DNA of 54,767 bases. Source: JACNIZ01 sp964344765. GTDB lineage: Bacteria; Planctomycetota; UBA1135. Under the pieces are notes generated by a model, which saw only the letters and a program-made list of their open reading frames with translations, did not search any database and was not told where the DNA came from. A program made the position numbers and the translations under genes. Positions 9,452-17,736 of the stretch are shown here, piece after piece. The first letter of the stretch is position 1. Every line of letters begins with the position of its first letter. Location of the stretch: NCBI GenBank assembly GCA_964344765.1, contig CAYFOM010000032.1, positions 1 through 54,767 on the forward strand, given 5' to 3'.

Positions 9452-9469
9452 TTCGTGAAAATACGAAAT
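9450..9469 (-). promoter_or_regulatory. Candidate ArsR operator
   Basis: A perfect inverted repeat, ATTTCGT-6 nt-ACGAAAT, spans the arsR start codon and the bases just upstream. ArsR/SmtB repressors bind AT-rich dyads near their own promoters, and position, symmetry and arm length fit autoregulation. Binding itself is inferred. Confidence 0.5.
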
Positions 9470-9541
9470 AGAATGCCGGCCGTCAAGACCGTGTCAACTA
9501 CGGCTCCGAATTCACCCGGGTTGTCCTAAACTTGATGATCC

Positions 9542-12046
9542 ATGGACTGCTCCCTTCCCCGAGGAATTGCCGCAATTCTTGCGGCATCAGCCACCTGTTT
9601 GCCGGTCCTATCTGCCCAGTCCGGGGCGGAAGGATGGCCGCCGGCAAAACCCCTGGAAGTTGCCGCCGGCCAAGTGGCCGAGTTTCCGCTGTCGGTGACC
9701 GGCAAAAAGTTGGCGAACGGCAACTGGAAGCTGCGCTTTGAATTCACGCCGGCCGACTACGACGAGGCGGCGCCGAAGGACATCAGCTTGGCGGGGACTT
9801 TTAATGGCTGGAACCGCGATGTGGTGAAGCTGAAGAAGACGTCCGGTGGCAAGTGGCGCGCTGAGATTGAGCTGCCGGAAGGGCGGCATTTGTACAAGTT
9901 CGTGATCGATGGCGCGCGCTGGTATTCGGACCCGAATAACCCGACGCTCGAAAATGACGGTCACGGAGGCGACAACTCGGTTTTGCGTTTGGGGCTGCGC
10001 GCGCAGATGGAGCAGTCGGATGCGGAGATTGGCGACGGCAAGATCGCTGCACACGCGTTGGAGCATGAACCCGGCAACTCGTTTTTCGTGCAGCCGGTTG
10101 GCGACGGCAAAGCGCTGGTTCGCTATCGCACGTTGAGCCACGACGTCGAAAAGATTCATTTGCATTTGCGTGGCATGCCGCCGGTGCCGATGACGTCGGC
10201 GTTGGCGGGACCGTTGATGGAGACTTGGGAAACGACGGTCAAGGTGCCGTCGACGAAAACGGCTTACACCTTTGTTTTGCAAGATGGCGACACGCGCGGA
10301 CGCCACCCGGAGATGTTCACGATGACGAAAAAGGCTGCGGACGGCTTCCAAACGCCCGATTGGGCGAAGGATGCGATTTGGTATCAAATCATGCCCGATC
10401 GTTTTTGCAATGGCGATGCGAGTAACGATCCCGAGCACACGCGGCCGTGGACCAGCGATTGGTACGCGTCCAGCGACTTTGAAGGGCGCGACGGGCAGAC
10501 CTTCTGGCAGTGGTATGTCTACCAGCGTTTGTATGGCGGCGATATATCGGGTTTGCAGTCAAAGTTGCAGTACTTGAAAGACCTGGGCGTCAATGCTCTT
10601 TATTTAAACCCAGTGTTCGAGTCGCCGTCGCACCACAAGTACAACGCGACGGACTTCCGCCACATCGATCAGCATTTCGGCACGAAGGGCGATTACAACA
10701 ACGAGGTTGCTAGTGAGAATTTGCTCAAGCCGTCGACGTGGACGTGGACCGAAAGCGACAAGTTGTTTTTGGATTTCCTCGCCGAAGCAAAGGCGATGGG
10801 ATTCCGCGTGGTCATCGATGGCGTGTTCAATCACGTTGGCACCGCCCACCCGGCGTTCTTGGATGTGCGCGTCAACGGCAAGCGTTCGAAGTACGCCGAT
10901 TGGTTTGACGTGACTTCGTGGAAGCCGTTCAAGTACAACGGCTGGGCTGGATTTGGTGAATTGCCGGTGTTTAAGAAGTCGGCGGATGGATTTGTCAGCG
11001 AGTCGGTGAAGCAGCACATCTTCGACGTGACCAAGCGCTGGATGGATCCCAACGGCGACGGTGATCCATCGGATGGCATTGATGGCTGGCGTTTGGACGT
11101 GCCGAATGAAGTGCCGATGCCGTTCTGGGAAGAATGGCGCAAGGTGGTCAAAGACATCAACCCAGACGCGTACATCAGCGGCGAGATTTGGCATCGCGCC
11201 GAGTCGTGGTTGGATGGGCGCCATTTTGACGCGGTGATGAACTACCCGTTCGCGTCGGCGGCGATTTCGTGGATCGGGCATCAGCGCAAGAAGTTCAGCG
11301 TCAGCCAAGTTGACCGCGAACTCGCCGAGCTGCGCATGGCTTATCCGGCCGAGGCGACGTACGTGTTGATGAACCTGCTCGACAGTCACGACACCGATCG
11401 GCTGGTGTCGAAAATGCTCAATCCCGATCGCGATTACGACTCCGAAAACCGCGAGCAGGACCCCGGTTCGACTTACAACAACGCCAAGCCCGGCACCATT
11501 GAATATCGCAAAGCGCGATTGGCGGTGCTGCTGCAAATGACCTATGTCGGCGCGCCGATGATTTATTACGGCGATGAGGTCGGCATGTGGGGGCCGGATG
11601 ATCCGTCGAACCGCAAGCCGATGTTGTGGAAGGAACTCGAACCCTACGTGCATCCGGACGAGAACTTCGTCATGGATGAACACCTTGAGTTCTACCGTAA
11701 GGCAATTGCGCTACGCAATGATCACTCGGCCCTGCGCCGCGGCGGTTTCCAAACCGTGTTGGTCGACGACGAGCGCGACATCTGGGCCTTCCTGCGCGAA
11801 GACGATGACCAATGGGTGCTCGTCGCACTCAACGCGAACTTAGGAAGCGCCGACATCGATGGTGAATCACTTTTGCTGGACGCATTGTCCGCCAACGGAG
11901 TCTCGGTCGCTGCGCCGATCCGACTGGATCCCGGCACCGACGAAGTTGTGATCTCCGGAAACGCACCGCGCGTCAAGCAAGTGTGGGGCGATGGCAATCG
12001 CATCGGCGGGCTAGATGGTGGTGTGTGGGTGCTGAATAAGCGTTAA
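9542..12046 (+). CDS. Exported GH13 alpha-amylase family enzyme with CBM48-like domain
   Basis: 834 residues. A signal peptide (about 1-26, ending VLSAQS) is followed by an E-set glycogen-binding domain (SLAGTFNGW near 80, then HLYKFVIDG), a linker domain and a GH13 barrel (about 275-730). Catalytic residues are Asp519 in GWRLDVPNE, Glu548 in ISGEIW and Asp617 in DSHDTDR. Region I is VVIDGVFNHVG. The domain order resembles neopullulanase/cyclomaltodextrinase-type enzymes, which cleave alpha-1,4 glucans or cyclodextrins and liberate maltose or short oligosaccharides. It is followed after 45 bp by malQ and then glgP, consistent with an alpha-glucan utilisation operon. Exact substrate specificity cannot be read from sequence alone. 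Confidence 0.9.
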   Translation: MDCSLPRGIAAILAASATCLPVLSAQSGAEGWPPAKPLEVAAGQVAEFPLSVTGKKLANGNWKLRFEFTPADYDEAAPKDISLAGTFNGWNRDVVKLKKTSGGKWRAEIELPEGRHLYKFVIDGARWYSDPNNPTLENDGHGGDNSVLRLGLRAQMEQSDAEIGDGKIAAHALEHEPGNSFFVQPVGDGKALVRYRTLSHDVEKIHLHLRGMPPVPMTSALAGPLMETWETTVKVPSTKTAYTFVLQDGDTRGRHPEMFTMTKKAADGFQTPDWAKDAIWYQIMPDRFCNGDASNDPEHTRPWTSDWYASSDFEGRDGQTFWQWYVYQRLYGGDISGLQSKLQYLKDLGVNALYLNPVFESPSHHKYNATDFRHIDQHFGTKGDYNNEVASENLLKPSTWTWTESDKLFLDFLAEAKAMGFRVVIDGVFNHVGTAHPAFLDVRVNGKRSKYADWFDVTSWKPFKYNGWAGFGELPVFKKSADGFVSESVKQHIFDVTKRWMDPNGDGDPSDGIDGWRLDVPNEVPMPFWEEWRKVVKDINPDAYISGEIWHRAESWLDGRHFDAVMNYPFASAAISWIGHQRKKFSVSQVDRELAELRMAYPAEATYVLMNLLDSHDTDRLVSKMLNPDRDYDSENREQDPGSTYNNAKPGTIEYRKARLAVLLQMTYVGAPMIYYGDEVGMWGPDDPSNRKPMLWKELEPYVHPDENFVMDEHLEFYRKAIALRNDHSALRRGGFQTVLVDDERDIWAFLREDDDQWVLVALNANLGSADIDGESLLLDALSANGVSVAAPIRLDPGTDEVVISGNAPRVKQVWGDGNRIGGLDGGVWVLNKR

Positions 12047-12091
12047 GCATTCATCCGACGATTTACTGATCTTCCCAGCGTTTCCAACCAC

Positions 12092-13342
12092 GTGCCCATC
12101 CACCCGCACTTCCGCGAACGCCGCGCCGGCGTGTTGATGCACCTGACTTCGCTGCCCGACGGCGGCGCAAGCTTGCACACGGCTAAGCAGTTCATCGATT
12201 GGTTGGCCGACGCCGGATTCAGCTGGTGGCAAATGCTGCCCGTCGGTCCGCCCGGACCCGGAAACTCGCCCTACTCTTCGCCGTCCGCGTTCGCCGGCGA
12301 CGTCAACCTGCTCGCCGACGCCGAGCCCTTCGACGACTTCCGCACCGTGATGAAGGCTGAGGAGTATTGGTTGGGTGAATGGGTCAACTGGGCTTGCCAA
12401 GATCCCGATGAGCAGTACCGCTTTCAATGCGGCTGGCAGCAGTTGCGCAAGTACGCGAAGGAGCGCGGCATCAAGCTACTCGGCGACATCCCAATCTTCG
12501 TCGAGTTGGACAGCGCCGACGTCGTCGCTCACTACAAACTCTTCCGCTTAAAGCCCGACGGTAATCCCAGCGTAGTTACCGGAGTTCCGCCGGACTGTTT
12601 CAGCGACACCGGTCAACTGTGGGGCCATCCGCACTACAACTGGCCGGCGCACCGCGAGCAAAACTTCGAGTGGTGGATTCAACGCCTGCAACGCCAACTG
12701 CGTTTGTTCGACGCGGTCCGCATCGATCACTTCATCGGTTTCTACAACGCGTGGGAAGTGGATGGTGACGCCGAAACGGCAATGGACGGTCACTGGGCAC
12801 TCGCCCCCGGCGACGAAATCCTGACCGCGCTGCAGCAACACTTTCCAGATGGGTTGCCGCTGCTCGCCGAAGACCTCGGAGTCGTCACGCCGCCGGTCGT
12901 TGAATTGCGCGATCGTTTCGATTTACCGGGAATGCGAATCCTGCAAAACGCGTTTTACAGCGACGACTCACAGGACCTTCCGCATAACTGTCCACCGAAT
13001 TCGGTGACTTACACCGGCACACACGACAATCAAACTTGGGCGGGGTGGCTAAACGAATTGATCGATCAATCCGCCAACTGCAGCGATGCAGCCCAAACCC
13101 TGCGCCGTTTCCGCGACTATCCAGGGCGCAGCTCCGATCCATTCGAATTCGCATTAACCTCGGGTTCGAATCTCGTCATCGTGCCGATGCAAGACATCCT
13201 CGGCCTTGGCGCCGAAGCGCGCATGAACACGCCGGCCACCATCGAAGGCAATTGGCAATGGCGCGTCGACGCCAACGCATTGACCGCCGACCTCGCCGCT
13301 AAACTTCGCGAGCAGATTCAGCGCGCCGATCGCCTGAACTAA
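12092..13342 (+). CDS. malQ: 4-alpha-glucanotransferase (amylomaltase, GH77)
   Basis: Transfers alpha-1,4-glucan segments between oligosaccharides, producing longer chains for phosphorylase and free glucose. Motifs: GPGNSPYSSPSAFAG near the N-terminus, the nucleophile Asp212 in DAVRIDHFIGF, acid/base Glu260 in LLAEDLGVV, and transition-state Asp312 in TGTHDNQTW. At 416 residues it is about 80 shorter than typical MalQ (around 500). The missing part lies in the first third, where the NLLAD segment passes quickly into EYWLGEW; the active site is complete. The start is a GTG. No signal peptide is present, so it should act in the cytoplasm. It is 41 bp upstream of glgP on the same strand. Confidence 0.93.
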   Translation: MPIHPHFRERRAGVLMHLTSLPDGGASLHTAKQFIDWLADAGFSWWQMLPVGPPGPGNSPYSSPSAFAGDVNLLADAEPFDDFRTVMKAEEYWLGEWVNWACQDPDEQYRFQCGWQQLRKYAKERGIKLLGDIPIFVELDSADVVAHYKLFRLKPDGNPSVVTGVPPDCFSDTGQLWGHPHYNWPAHREQNFEWWIQRLQRQLRLFDAVRIDHFIGFYNAWEVDGDAETAMDGHWALAPGDEILTALQQHFPDGLPLLAEDLGVVTPPVVELRDRFDLPGMRILQNAFYSDDSQDLPHNCPPNSVTYTGTHDNQTWAGWLNELIDQSANCSDAAQTLRRFRDYPGRSSDPFEFALTSGSNLVIVPMQDILGLGAEARMNTPATIEGNWQWRVDANALTADLAAKLREQIQRADRLN

Positions 13343-13383
13343 ACCCACCCCAAAAGCTCCCCGACCGCGTCCGCCGCACAACC

Positions 13384-15531
13384 ATGGATATCGCCACCCT
13401 TCAAGACCGCATTCGCACCCTGGCCCTCGACCTGTGGTGGACTTGGAACCCCGAATGCCAACGCGTTTTCGCCGCGCTCGATCCGGTGCTGTGGCGCGCC
13501 TCGCATCACAATCCGTTAGTCACTTTGCAAATTGCTTCGCCGGCGCGCATGAAAGCGTTGGCGGAAGACGGCGACTTCCTCGCGCTGCTCAAGCACGCCG
13601 AGGGTTTGCGCAAGGATTACTACAAAACTAAGTCGTGGTTTAAGCGCACCGCCACGCCGAAGCAGCGGCGCACCAAGGTGGCGTATTTCTGCAGTGAATA
13701 CGCGATTCATGAATCTATCGCTCAATACTCCGGCGGACTGGGCGTGCTTGCCGGCGATCACTTGAAGTCGGCCAGCGACCTCGGCATTCCGTTGGTCGGC
13801 GTCGGCTTGCTTTATCAGCATGGTTACTACCGCCAAGAGATTTTGAAGGACGGTTCGACGCGCGCGTTGTACCCGCAATATCCGCACGCGATTTTGCCGT
13901 TGCAGGACACCGGCAAAACAGTGCGCGTGCCAATCGGTAGCCGCGAGGTACATGCCAAGATTTGGATGATGCAGGTCGGTCGCGTGCCGCTGTATTTGCT
14001 CGACACCCACCTCAAGCAGAACAAGCCCGCCGATCGCCAACTGACCGAAGGCTTGTACAAAGGCGAGCCGGAGTTGCGCTTGCGTCAGCAGGTGTTGCTC
14101 GGTGTAGGCGGCGTGCGTGCGTTGGATGCGGTCGGCGTCAAACCGACGGTTTGTCATCTGAATGAGGGTCATGCTGCCTTCGCCAACTTGGAGCGATTGC
14201 GCGTTTTGACCGCCAAAGGGCGCAAGTGGGAAACCGCGCTGAAACAAGTTCGTGCAGCAACCGTTTTCACCACACATACGCCGGTACCTGCCGGACATGA
14301 CCGCTACGAAGCGAAGATGGCGGCGAAGTGGATGAAGCCGATCATGAATGAGTTAGGGCTGAACGCGCAGCAACTCGCCGATCTCGGTCGCGAGGTCCCC
14401 GGCGACAAACAAGAACCGTTGTGCATGACGGTGCTGGCGCTGCGCACTGCCGATCGCGTCAACGGTGTGGCCAAACTTCACGGCGAAGTGTCGCGCAACA
14501 TGTGGACGCGCGTTTACTTCCCCGATGCCGACGCCGATTCCACCGCGATTCTTTCGACGACGGCAAAAAACAGCGAAGCTTCCGGCGGTTTGAAGGTTCC
14601 GATTGGGCATGTCACCAATGGCATTCACCCGCAGACTTGGTTAGCTCCGGCGGCGGCATCGTTGTACGCCAAAAAGCTGTGTATGAAGTGGAACGGTGCC
14701 GGCGACAAAGCGCCATGGTGGGGGCGGATTGACCGCATTAGTGATGAAGACCTGTGGCAACTCCGCGGTGAGTTGCGCGCCGGAATGATTCACTTCCTGC
14801 GTGATCGCGCACGCGATTCGGTGATGCGCCATGGCGGGACGTCGGCCGATGCGCTGCATGCCATCAGCCAACTCGATCCCAACGCGTTGACCTTGGGATT
14901 TGCGCGACGCTTTGCCACGTACAAACGCGCGCCGCTGATTTTCAAAGACGCCAAACGATTGGCGGCAATTCTCAATCACAAAGACCGGCCGATGCAATTA
15001 GTCTTCGCCGGCAAAGCCCACCCGCGCGACGAGGGCGGCCAAGAGTACGCGCAAAAAATCCACAAGATGGCCCATCGTGCCGGCTTCCGCGGCAAGGTGC
15101 TGCTGCTCGAGGAATACGACATGGAGATCGGCCGCATGCTGACGTCGGGCTGCGACGTTTGGCTGAACACGCCGATTCGTCCGCATGAAGCCAGTGGAAC
15201 CAGCGGTATGAAACCGCCGCTGCATGGAGGCCTGAACTGCTCCATCCTCGACGGATGGTGGCCCGAGGGTTACGACGCGCGCAAAGCCCATCGCAATGGA
15301 TGGGCCATCGGCGACGGTGCCGAATACAAAAGCCAAACGCGTCAAGATCGCGCCGATGCCGAATCGCTGTACGAACTACTGGAAAATGAAATCGGCCCCG
15401 CGTTTTACACGCGAGGCCGAAATGGTTTGCCCAAACAGTGGCTGAAGTTGATGCGAGCTTCGATTCGTTCGGTGCCCGAGCAGTTCAGCAGTCACCGCAT
15501 GGTGGCGGATTACTTCAAGCTCTACTGCTGA
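13384..15531 (+). CDS. glgP: Alpha-glucan (glycogen/maltodextrin) phosphorylase, GT35
   Basis: A PLP-dependent phosphorolytic enzyme releasing glucose-1-phosphate from alpha-1,4-glucans. At 715 residues it belongs to the shorter bacterial/archaeal GlgP type, which starts with an ~80-residue segment (LALDLWWTWNPECQRVF), rather than the ~820-residue MalP type. Key sites: YFCSEYAIHES, GLGVLAGDHLKSASD, HLNEGHAAF, TTHTPVPAGHD, and EASGTSGMK, whose Lys610 should carry PLP, followed by PPLHGGLNCSILDGWW. It is the last gene of the GH13-malQ-glgP unit. Its last ten bases overlap the convergent 3' end of the putative selenoprotein gene on the opposite strand. Confidence 0.95.
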   Translation: MDIATLQDRIRTLALDLWWTWNPECQRVFAALDPVLWRASHHNPLVTLQIASPARMKALAEDGDFLALLKHAEGLRKDYYKTKSWFKRTATPKQRRTKVAYFCSEYAIHESIAQYSGGLGVLAGDHLKSASDLGIPLVGVGLLYQHGYYRQEILKDGSTRALYPQYPHAILPLQDTGKTVRVPIGSREVHAKIWMMQVGRVPLYLLDTHLKQNKPADRQLTEGLYKGEPELRLRQQVLLGVGGVRALDAVGVKPTVCHLNEGHAAFANLERLRVLTAKGRKWETALKQVRAATVFTTHTPVPAGHDRYEAKMAAKWMKPIMNELGLNAQQLADLGREVPGDKQEPLCMTVLALRTADRVNGVAKLHGEVSRNMWTRVYFPDADADSTAILSTTAKNSEASGGLKVPIGHVTNGIHPQTWLAPAAASLYAKKLCMKWNGAGDKAPWWGRIDRISDEDLWQLRGELRAGMIHFLRDRARDSVMRHGGTSADALHAISQLDPNALTLGFARRFATYKRAPLIFKDAKRLAAILNHKDRPMQLVFAGKAHPRDEGGQEYAQKIHKMAHRAGFRGKVLLLEEYDMEIGRMLTSGCDVWLNTPIRPHEASGTSGMKPPLHGGLNCSILDGWWPEGYDARKAHRNGWAIGDGAEYKSQTRQDRADAESLYELLENEIGPAFYTRGRNGLPKQWLKLMRASIRSVPEQFSSHRMVADYFKLYC

Positions 15532-15881
15532 ATCGTAGCGCTGTAGTTCTGACCTTCGACGGCTTCCAAAGCCGCGATGGTGCTCTTCGCGCAAAACCCT
15601 TCACCGGGAGTTACGGTCGCAGTCTTGTTGGCGTAGTCCACCTCAACTCCGGCGATGCCGGGGGTGTTCGCGAGGGTCTCCTGCACACGGCGGGAGCAGC
15701 CAACACTTCACGTCATGCCAGTCACGTTGAAAGTGACTGGACCGACTGGGGCTTCGACGGAGGCGTCTTTTTCGTTGCATTCGGTGGCGCATTCGGAGCT
15801 GTCGCAGCAGTCCATCATTTGGCAGGCATTTAAGCCAAACATTGCACCGACCGCGAGGGCGATCGTGAGTAGGTACTTCAT
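15522..15881 (-). CDS. Putative selenocysteine-containing HMA-domain lipoprotein
   Basis: My own reading gives 119 residues from ATG at 15881 to TAG at 15522-15524, with one in-frame TGA at 15708-15710 (codon 58). Residues 1-20 form a lipoprotein signal (MKYLLTIALAVGAMFGLNAC, lipobox Cys20). A short Cys-rich stretch follows (Cys25, 26, 31, 35). Residues 48-119 form a heavy-metal-associated (HMA) ferredoxin-like domain. Its metal loop reads GMT-[TGA]-SVGC; the TGA falls exactly on the first Cys of the known GMTCxxGC variant, and Cys62 is the second. After the TGA the domain continues in the same frame (TPGIAGVEVDYANKTATV ... EGQNYSATI) to a normal stop. A SECIS-like hairpin lies 11 nt downstream. 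I therefore read the TGA as selenocysteine; a recent Cys-to-stop mutation is the alternative. Likely role: binding of soft metals such as mercury or copper at the periplasmic face. No metal pump is adjacent. Confidence 0.72.
15678..15696 (-). promoter_or_regulatory. Candidate bacterial SECIS hairpin
   Basis: On the mRNA strand, starting 12 nt after the in-frame UGA: CUCC, C, GC, loop CGUGU, GC, A, GGAG. This is a 4-bp stem, a 1x1 C/A mismatch, a 2-bp upper stem and a 5-nt loop with G at its second position. The loop is 19-23 nt after the UGA, close to the spacing in E. coli fdhF, and a G in the first two loop bases is a known feature of bacterial SECIS elements. The stem is short, so this is supportive rather than decisive. 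Confidence 0.5.
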
Positions 15882-15972
15882 GCACAGAGTTTCGCCGCGC
15901 CGGGGCGGTTGTTACAAATAACTTTGTTGATTCTCAGTCTCGCAATCCCCGGTTTTCCCTCAAGTACCCCCG

Positions 15973-17151
15973 ATGAACTCCTCCGATTCCCACTCCCAAC
16001 CCCGCTCCCGTTCCGCTTCCACCGACCGCCGCGGCTTTCTTCGCACCACCATCGCCGCCGCTGCAATCGGTGCCAGCCAAGTTGGGCCAATGAAAGGGGC
16101 CACCTTGTCGAGGGGCCCTTCTGACAAGTCGTTGAAGTTGTTAATTCTTGGCGGGACCGCGTTTTTAGGTCCGCATTTGGTGGAATCCGCCCAGGCGCGT
16201 GGCCATGAAATCACTCTGTTCAACCGCGGCAAGACCAACACCCACCTGTTTCCTGAGTTGGAAAAGCTGGTCGGCGACCGCGATCCAAACAAAGGTGATG
16301 GCCTGAAGGCGCTAGAAAAAGCCGTCGCCGAGGGGCGCAAATGGGACGCGGTCATCGATACCAGTGGCTATTACCCGCGCGTGGTGACGTCGGCGGCCGA
16401 CGCTTTGAAGGGGGCGGTCAACCATTATCAATTCATTTCGACGCTGTCGGTGTTCGCTGATCGCTCGGTGGACGTGGCCGAGGACGCGCCGGTGATTCGG
16501 TTGGAAGACACTGCTACGGAAAGAGTTACGGGTGCGACTTATGGCGGTCTGAAGGTGCTTTGCGAGGAGGCGGCCGAAGCGGCGATGCCCGGTCAGGTCA
16601 GCAATGTGCGACCCGGACTGATCGTCGGGCCGTTGGACCGCAGCGACCGCTTCACCTGGTGGCCCGATCGCATCGCCCACGGCGGCATGGTTGTAGCGCC
16701 CGGTAAACCCGACGCGCCGATCCAGGTCATCGACGTGCGCGACCTGGCCGAGTGGTGCATCCACCTAATCGAGCAGCAAACCGTCGGCGTGTTCAACGCG
16801 GTGGGGCCGGGGTCGCGGGTGACCATGCAGGAATTCCTGCACGGCTGCAAAATTGTGATCGGCTCCGATACATCGTTTACTTGGATGCCCGACGACTTCC
16901 TGCTCGAGCATAAGGTGCGTCCTTACATGGAGTTGCCGTTGTGGATCCCGCGCGACGGCGCACCCTATGGCACTGCCCAGTGCCAAAAAGCCATGGCTGC
17001 GGGCTTGAGCTTCCGGCCGCTCGGCGAGACTATTGCGGATACGCTGAAGTGGTCGCGCACCCGTGCCGACGACCACAAGTGGCGCGCCGGCATGGCGTCT
17101 GAGCGCGAAACCGAGCTATTGGCAGCTTGGGCCAAGAAGAAAAATGAATAA
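15973..17151 (+). CDS. Tat-exported NAD-dependent epimerase/dehydratase-like protein
   Basis: 392 residues. A twin-arginine signal (DRRGFLRT at 18-25, then an Ala-rich stretch) precedes an extended SDR fold. The Rossmann motif is LLILGGTAFLGPHL at about 56-69, and the catalytic-type YxxxK pair is Tyr190/Lys194 in ATYGGLKVL. Extended SDRs usually act on nucleotide sugars or similar ligands in the cytoplasm. Tat export of a folded cofactor-bound enzyme is a recurring planctomycete pattern, shared with the Gfo/Idh/MocA protein at 24313. Substrate unknown. The stop codon overlaps the ATG of the DUF2237 gene by 8 bp (ATGAATAA). Confidence 0.85.
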   Translation: MNSSDSHSQPRSRSASTDRRGFLRTTIAAAAIGASQVGPMKGATLSRGPSDKSLKLLILGGTAFLGPHLVESAQARGHEITLFNRGKTNTHLFPELEKLVGDRDPNKGDGLKALEKAVAEGRKWDAVIDTSGYYPRVVTSAADALKGAVNHYQFISTLSVFADRSVDVAEDAPVIRLEDTATERVTGATYGGLKVLCEEAAEAAMPGQVSNVRPGLIVGPLDRSDRFTWWPDRIAHGGMVVAPGKPDAPIQVIDVRDLAEWCIHLIEQQTVGVFNAVGPGSRVTMQEFLHGCKIVIGSDTSFTWMPDDFLLEHKVRPYMELPLWIPRDGAPYGTAQCQKAMAAGLSFRPLGETIADTLKWSRTRADDHKWRAGMASERETELLAAWAKKKNE

Positions 17152-17524
17152 CCACAAAGCAGGGCGCAACGTGCTGGGCGAGCCATTAGAGCCGTGCTGC
17201 ATGAATCCGCTGACCGGCTTTTACCGCGACGGCTTGTGCCGCACCGGACCGGATGACGTCGGCTTGCACACCATTTGTGTGCAGGTCGATGCGCGCTTTT
17301 TGCAATTCAGCACCTCGGTGGGCAACGATTTGAGCACGCCGATCCCGGCGTTTGGCTTCCCTGGGCTCAAACCCGGCGACCGCTGGTGCTTGTGTATTGA
17401 GCGCTGGAAAGAGGCGCTCGACGCCGGTGTTGCGCCGATGGTCGTGCTCGAAGCCACCCATTTTTCGGTGCTGGAATTCGTCGAAATGGACGATTTGCGC
17501 GCGCACGAGGTTGAACAGGCCTAG
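17144..17524 (+). CDS. DUF2237 family protein
   Basis: 126 residues, a compact conserved family (COG3651). Diagnostic segments are NVLGEPLEPCC, TGFYRDGLCRTGPDDVG, GNDLSTP and GLKPGDRWCLCIERWKEAL. Several conserved Cys residues suggest metal binding or a structural role; the biochemical function is not established. The start at 17144 is chosen because the family begins at about this point and because a longer frame from 17063 would run inside the upstream epimerase gene. The 8-bp overlap implies cotranslation with the epimerase. Confidence 0.9.
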   Translation: MNNHKAGRNVLGEPLEPCCMNPLTGFYRDGLCRTGPDDVGLHTICVQVDARFLQFSTSVGNDLSTPIPAFGFPGLKPGDRWCLCIERWKEALDAGVAPMVVLEATHFSVLEFVEMDDLRAHEVEQA

Positions 17525-17571
17525 TTGCGACTTCCTAAGTATTTGCAGATAAAGGAATTGCGGCTTCCTAA
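17525..17571. repeat. Pair of 14-bp direct repeats downstream of the DUF2237 gene
   Basis: TTGCGACTTCCTAA (17525-17538) and TTGCGGCTTCCTAA (17558-17571) differ at one base and are 33 bp apart, close to three helical turns. They start directly after the DUF2237 stop codon. They could be a protein-binding site or a small duplication; no function is known. Confidence 0.45.
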
Positions 17572-17588
17572 TTCAGCTGGGGCCAGCG

Positions 17589-17610
17589 TTGAGATAACTC
17601 CTCAATTTTT
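17589..17610 (+). terminator. Weak intrinsic terminator candidate
   Basis: A 5-bp stem TTGAG/CTCAA with a 7-nt loop is followed directly by five T residues. It lies downstream of the epimerase-DUF2237 pair and upstream of the next gene. The stem is short and AT-rich, so the call is tentative. Confidence 0.3.
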
Positions 17611-17736
17611 CCCTTTAAATAGTTGAACGAAAAGAGGTTTGGCTGCGTCAGACCTTGAGTCATCGGGCGCCCCAAGTGCAAACTCTCCCAACCTTTAGTT
17701 TGCATCGCAATATCCCCGATTGATGTTTAAACCGCT

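Noticed and set aside
15708..15710. Alternative code in which TGA is an ordinary amino acid
   Set aside because: Many genes in the window end with TGA (kinase-upstream gene, glgP, GNAT, CHAT), so TGA is a normal stop and only this one needs recoding.
8139..15881. arsR-acr3 and the HMA selenoprotein as one metal-resistance locus
   Set aside because: They are over 6 kb apart with an unrelated glucan operon between them; no shared regulation is visible.
15655..15921. Plus-strand frame and a different-frame minus-strand frame over the HMA locus
   Set aside because: They are products of splitting the true frame at the TGA; neither has a recognisable domain, while the read-through frame gives a lipoprotein leader and a complete HMA domain.
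17063..17143. Longer start for the DUF2237 gene
   Set aside because: It is read inside the epimerase gene; the family's conserved region begins right after the ATG at 17144.
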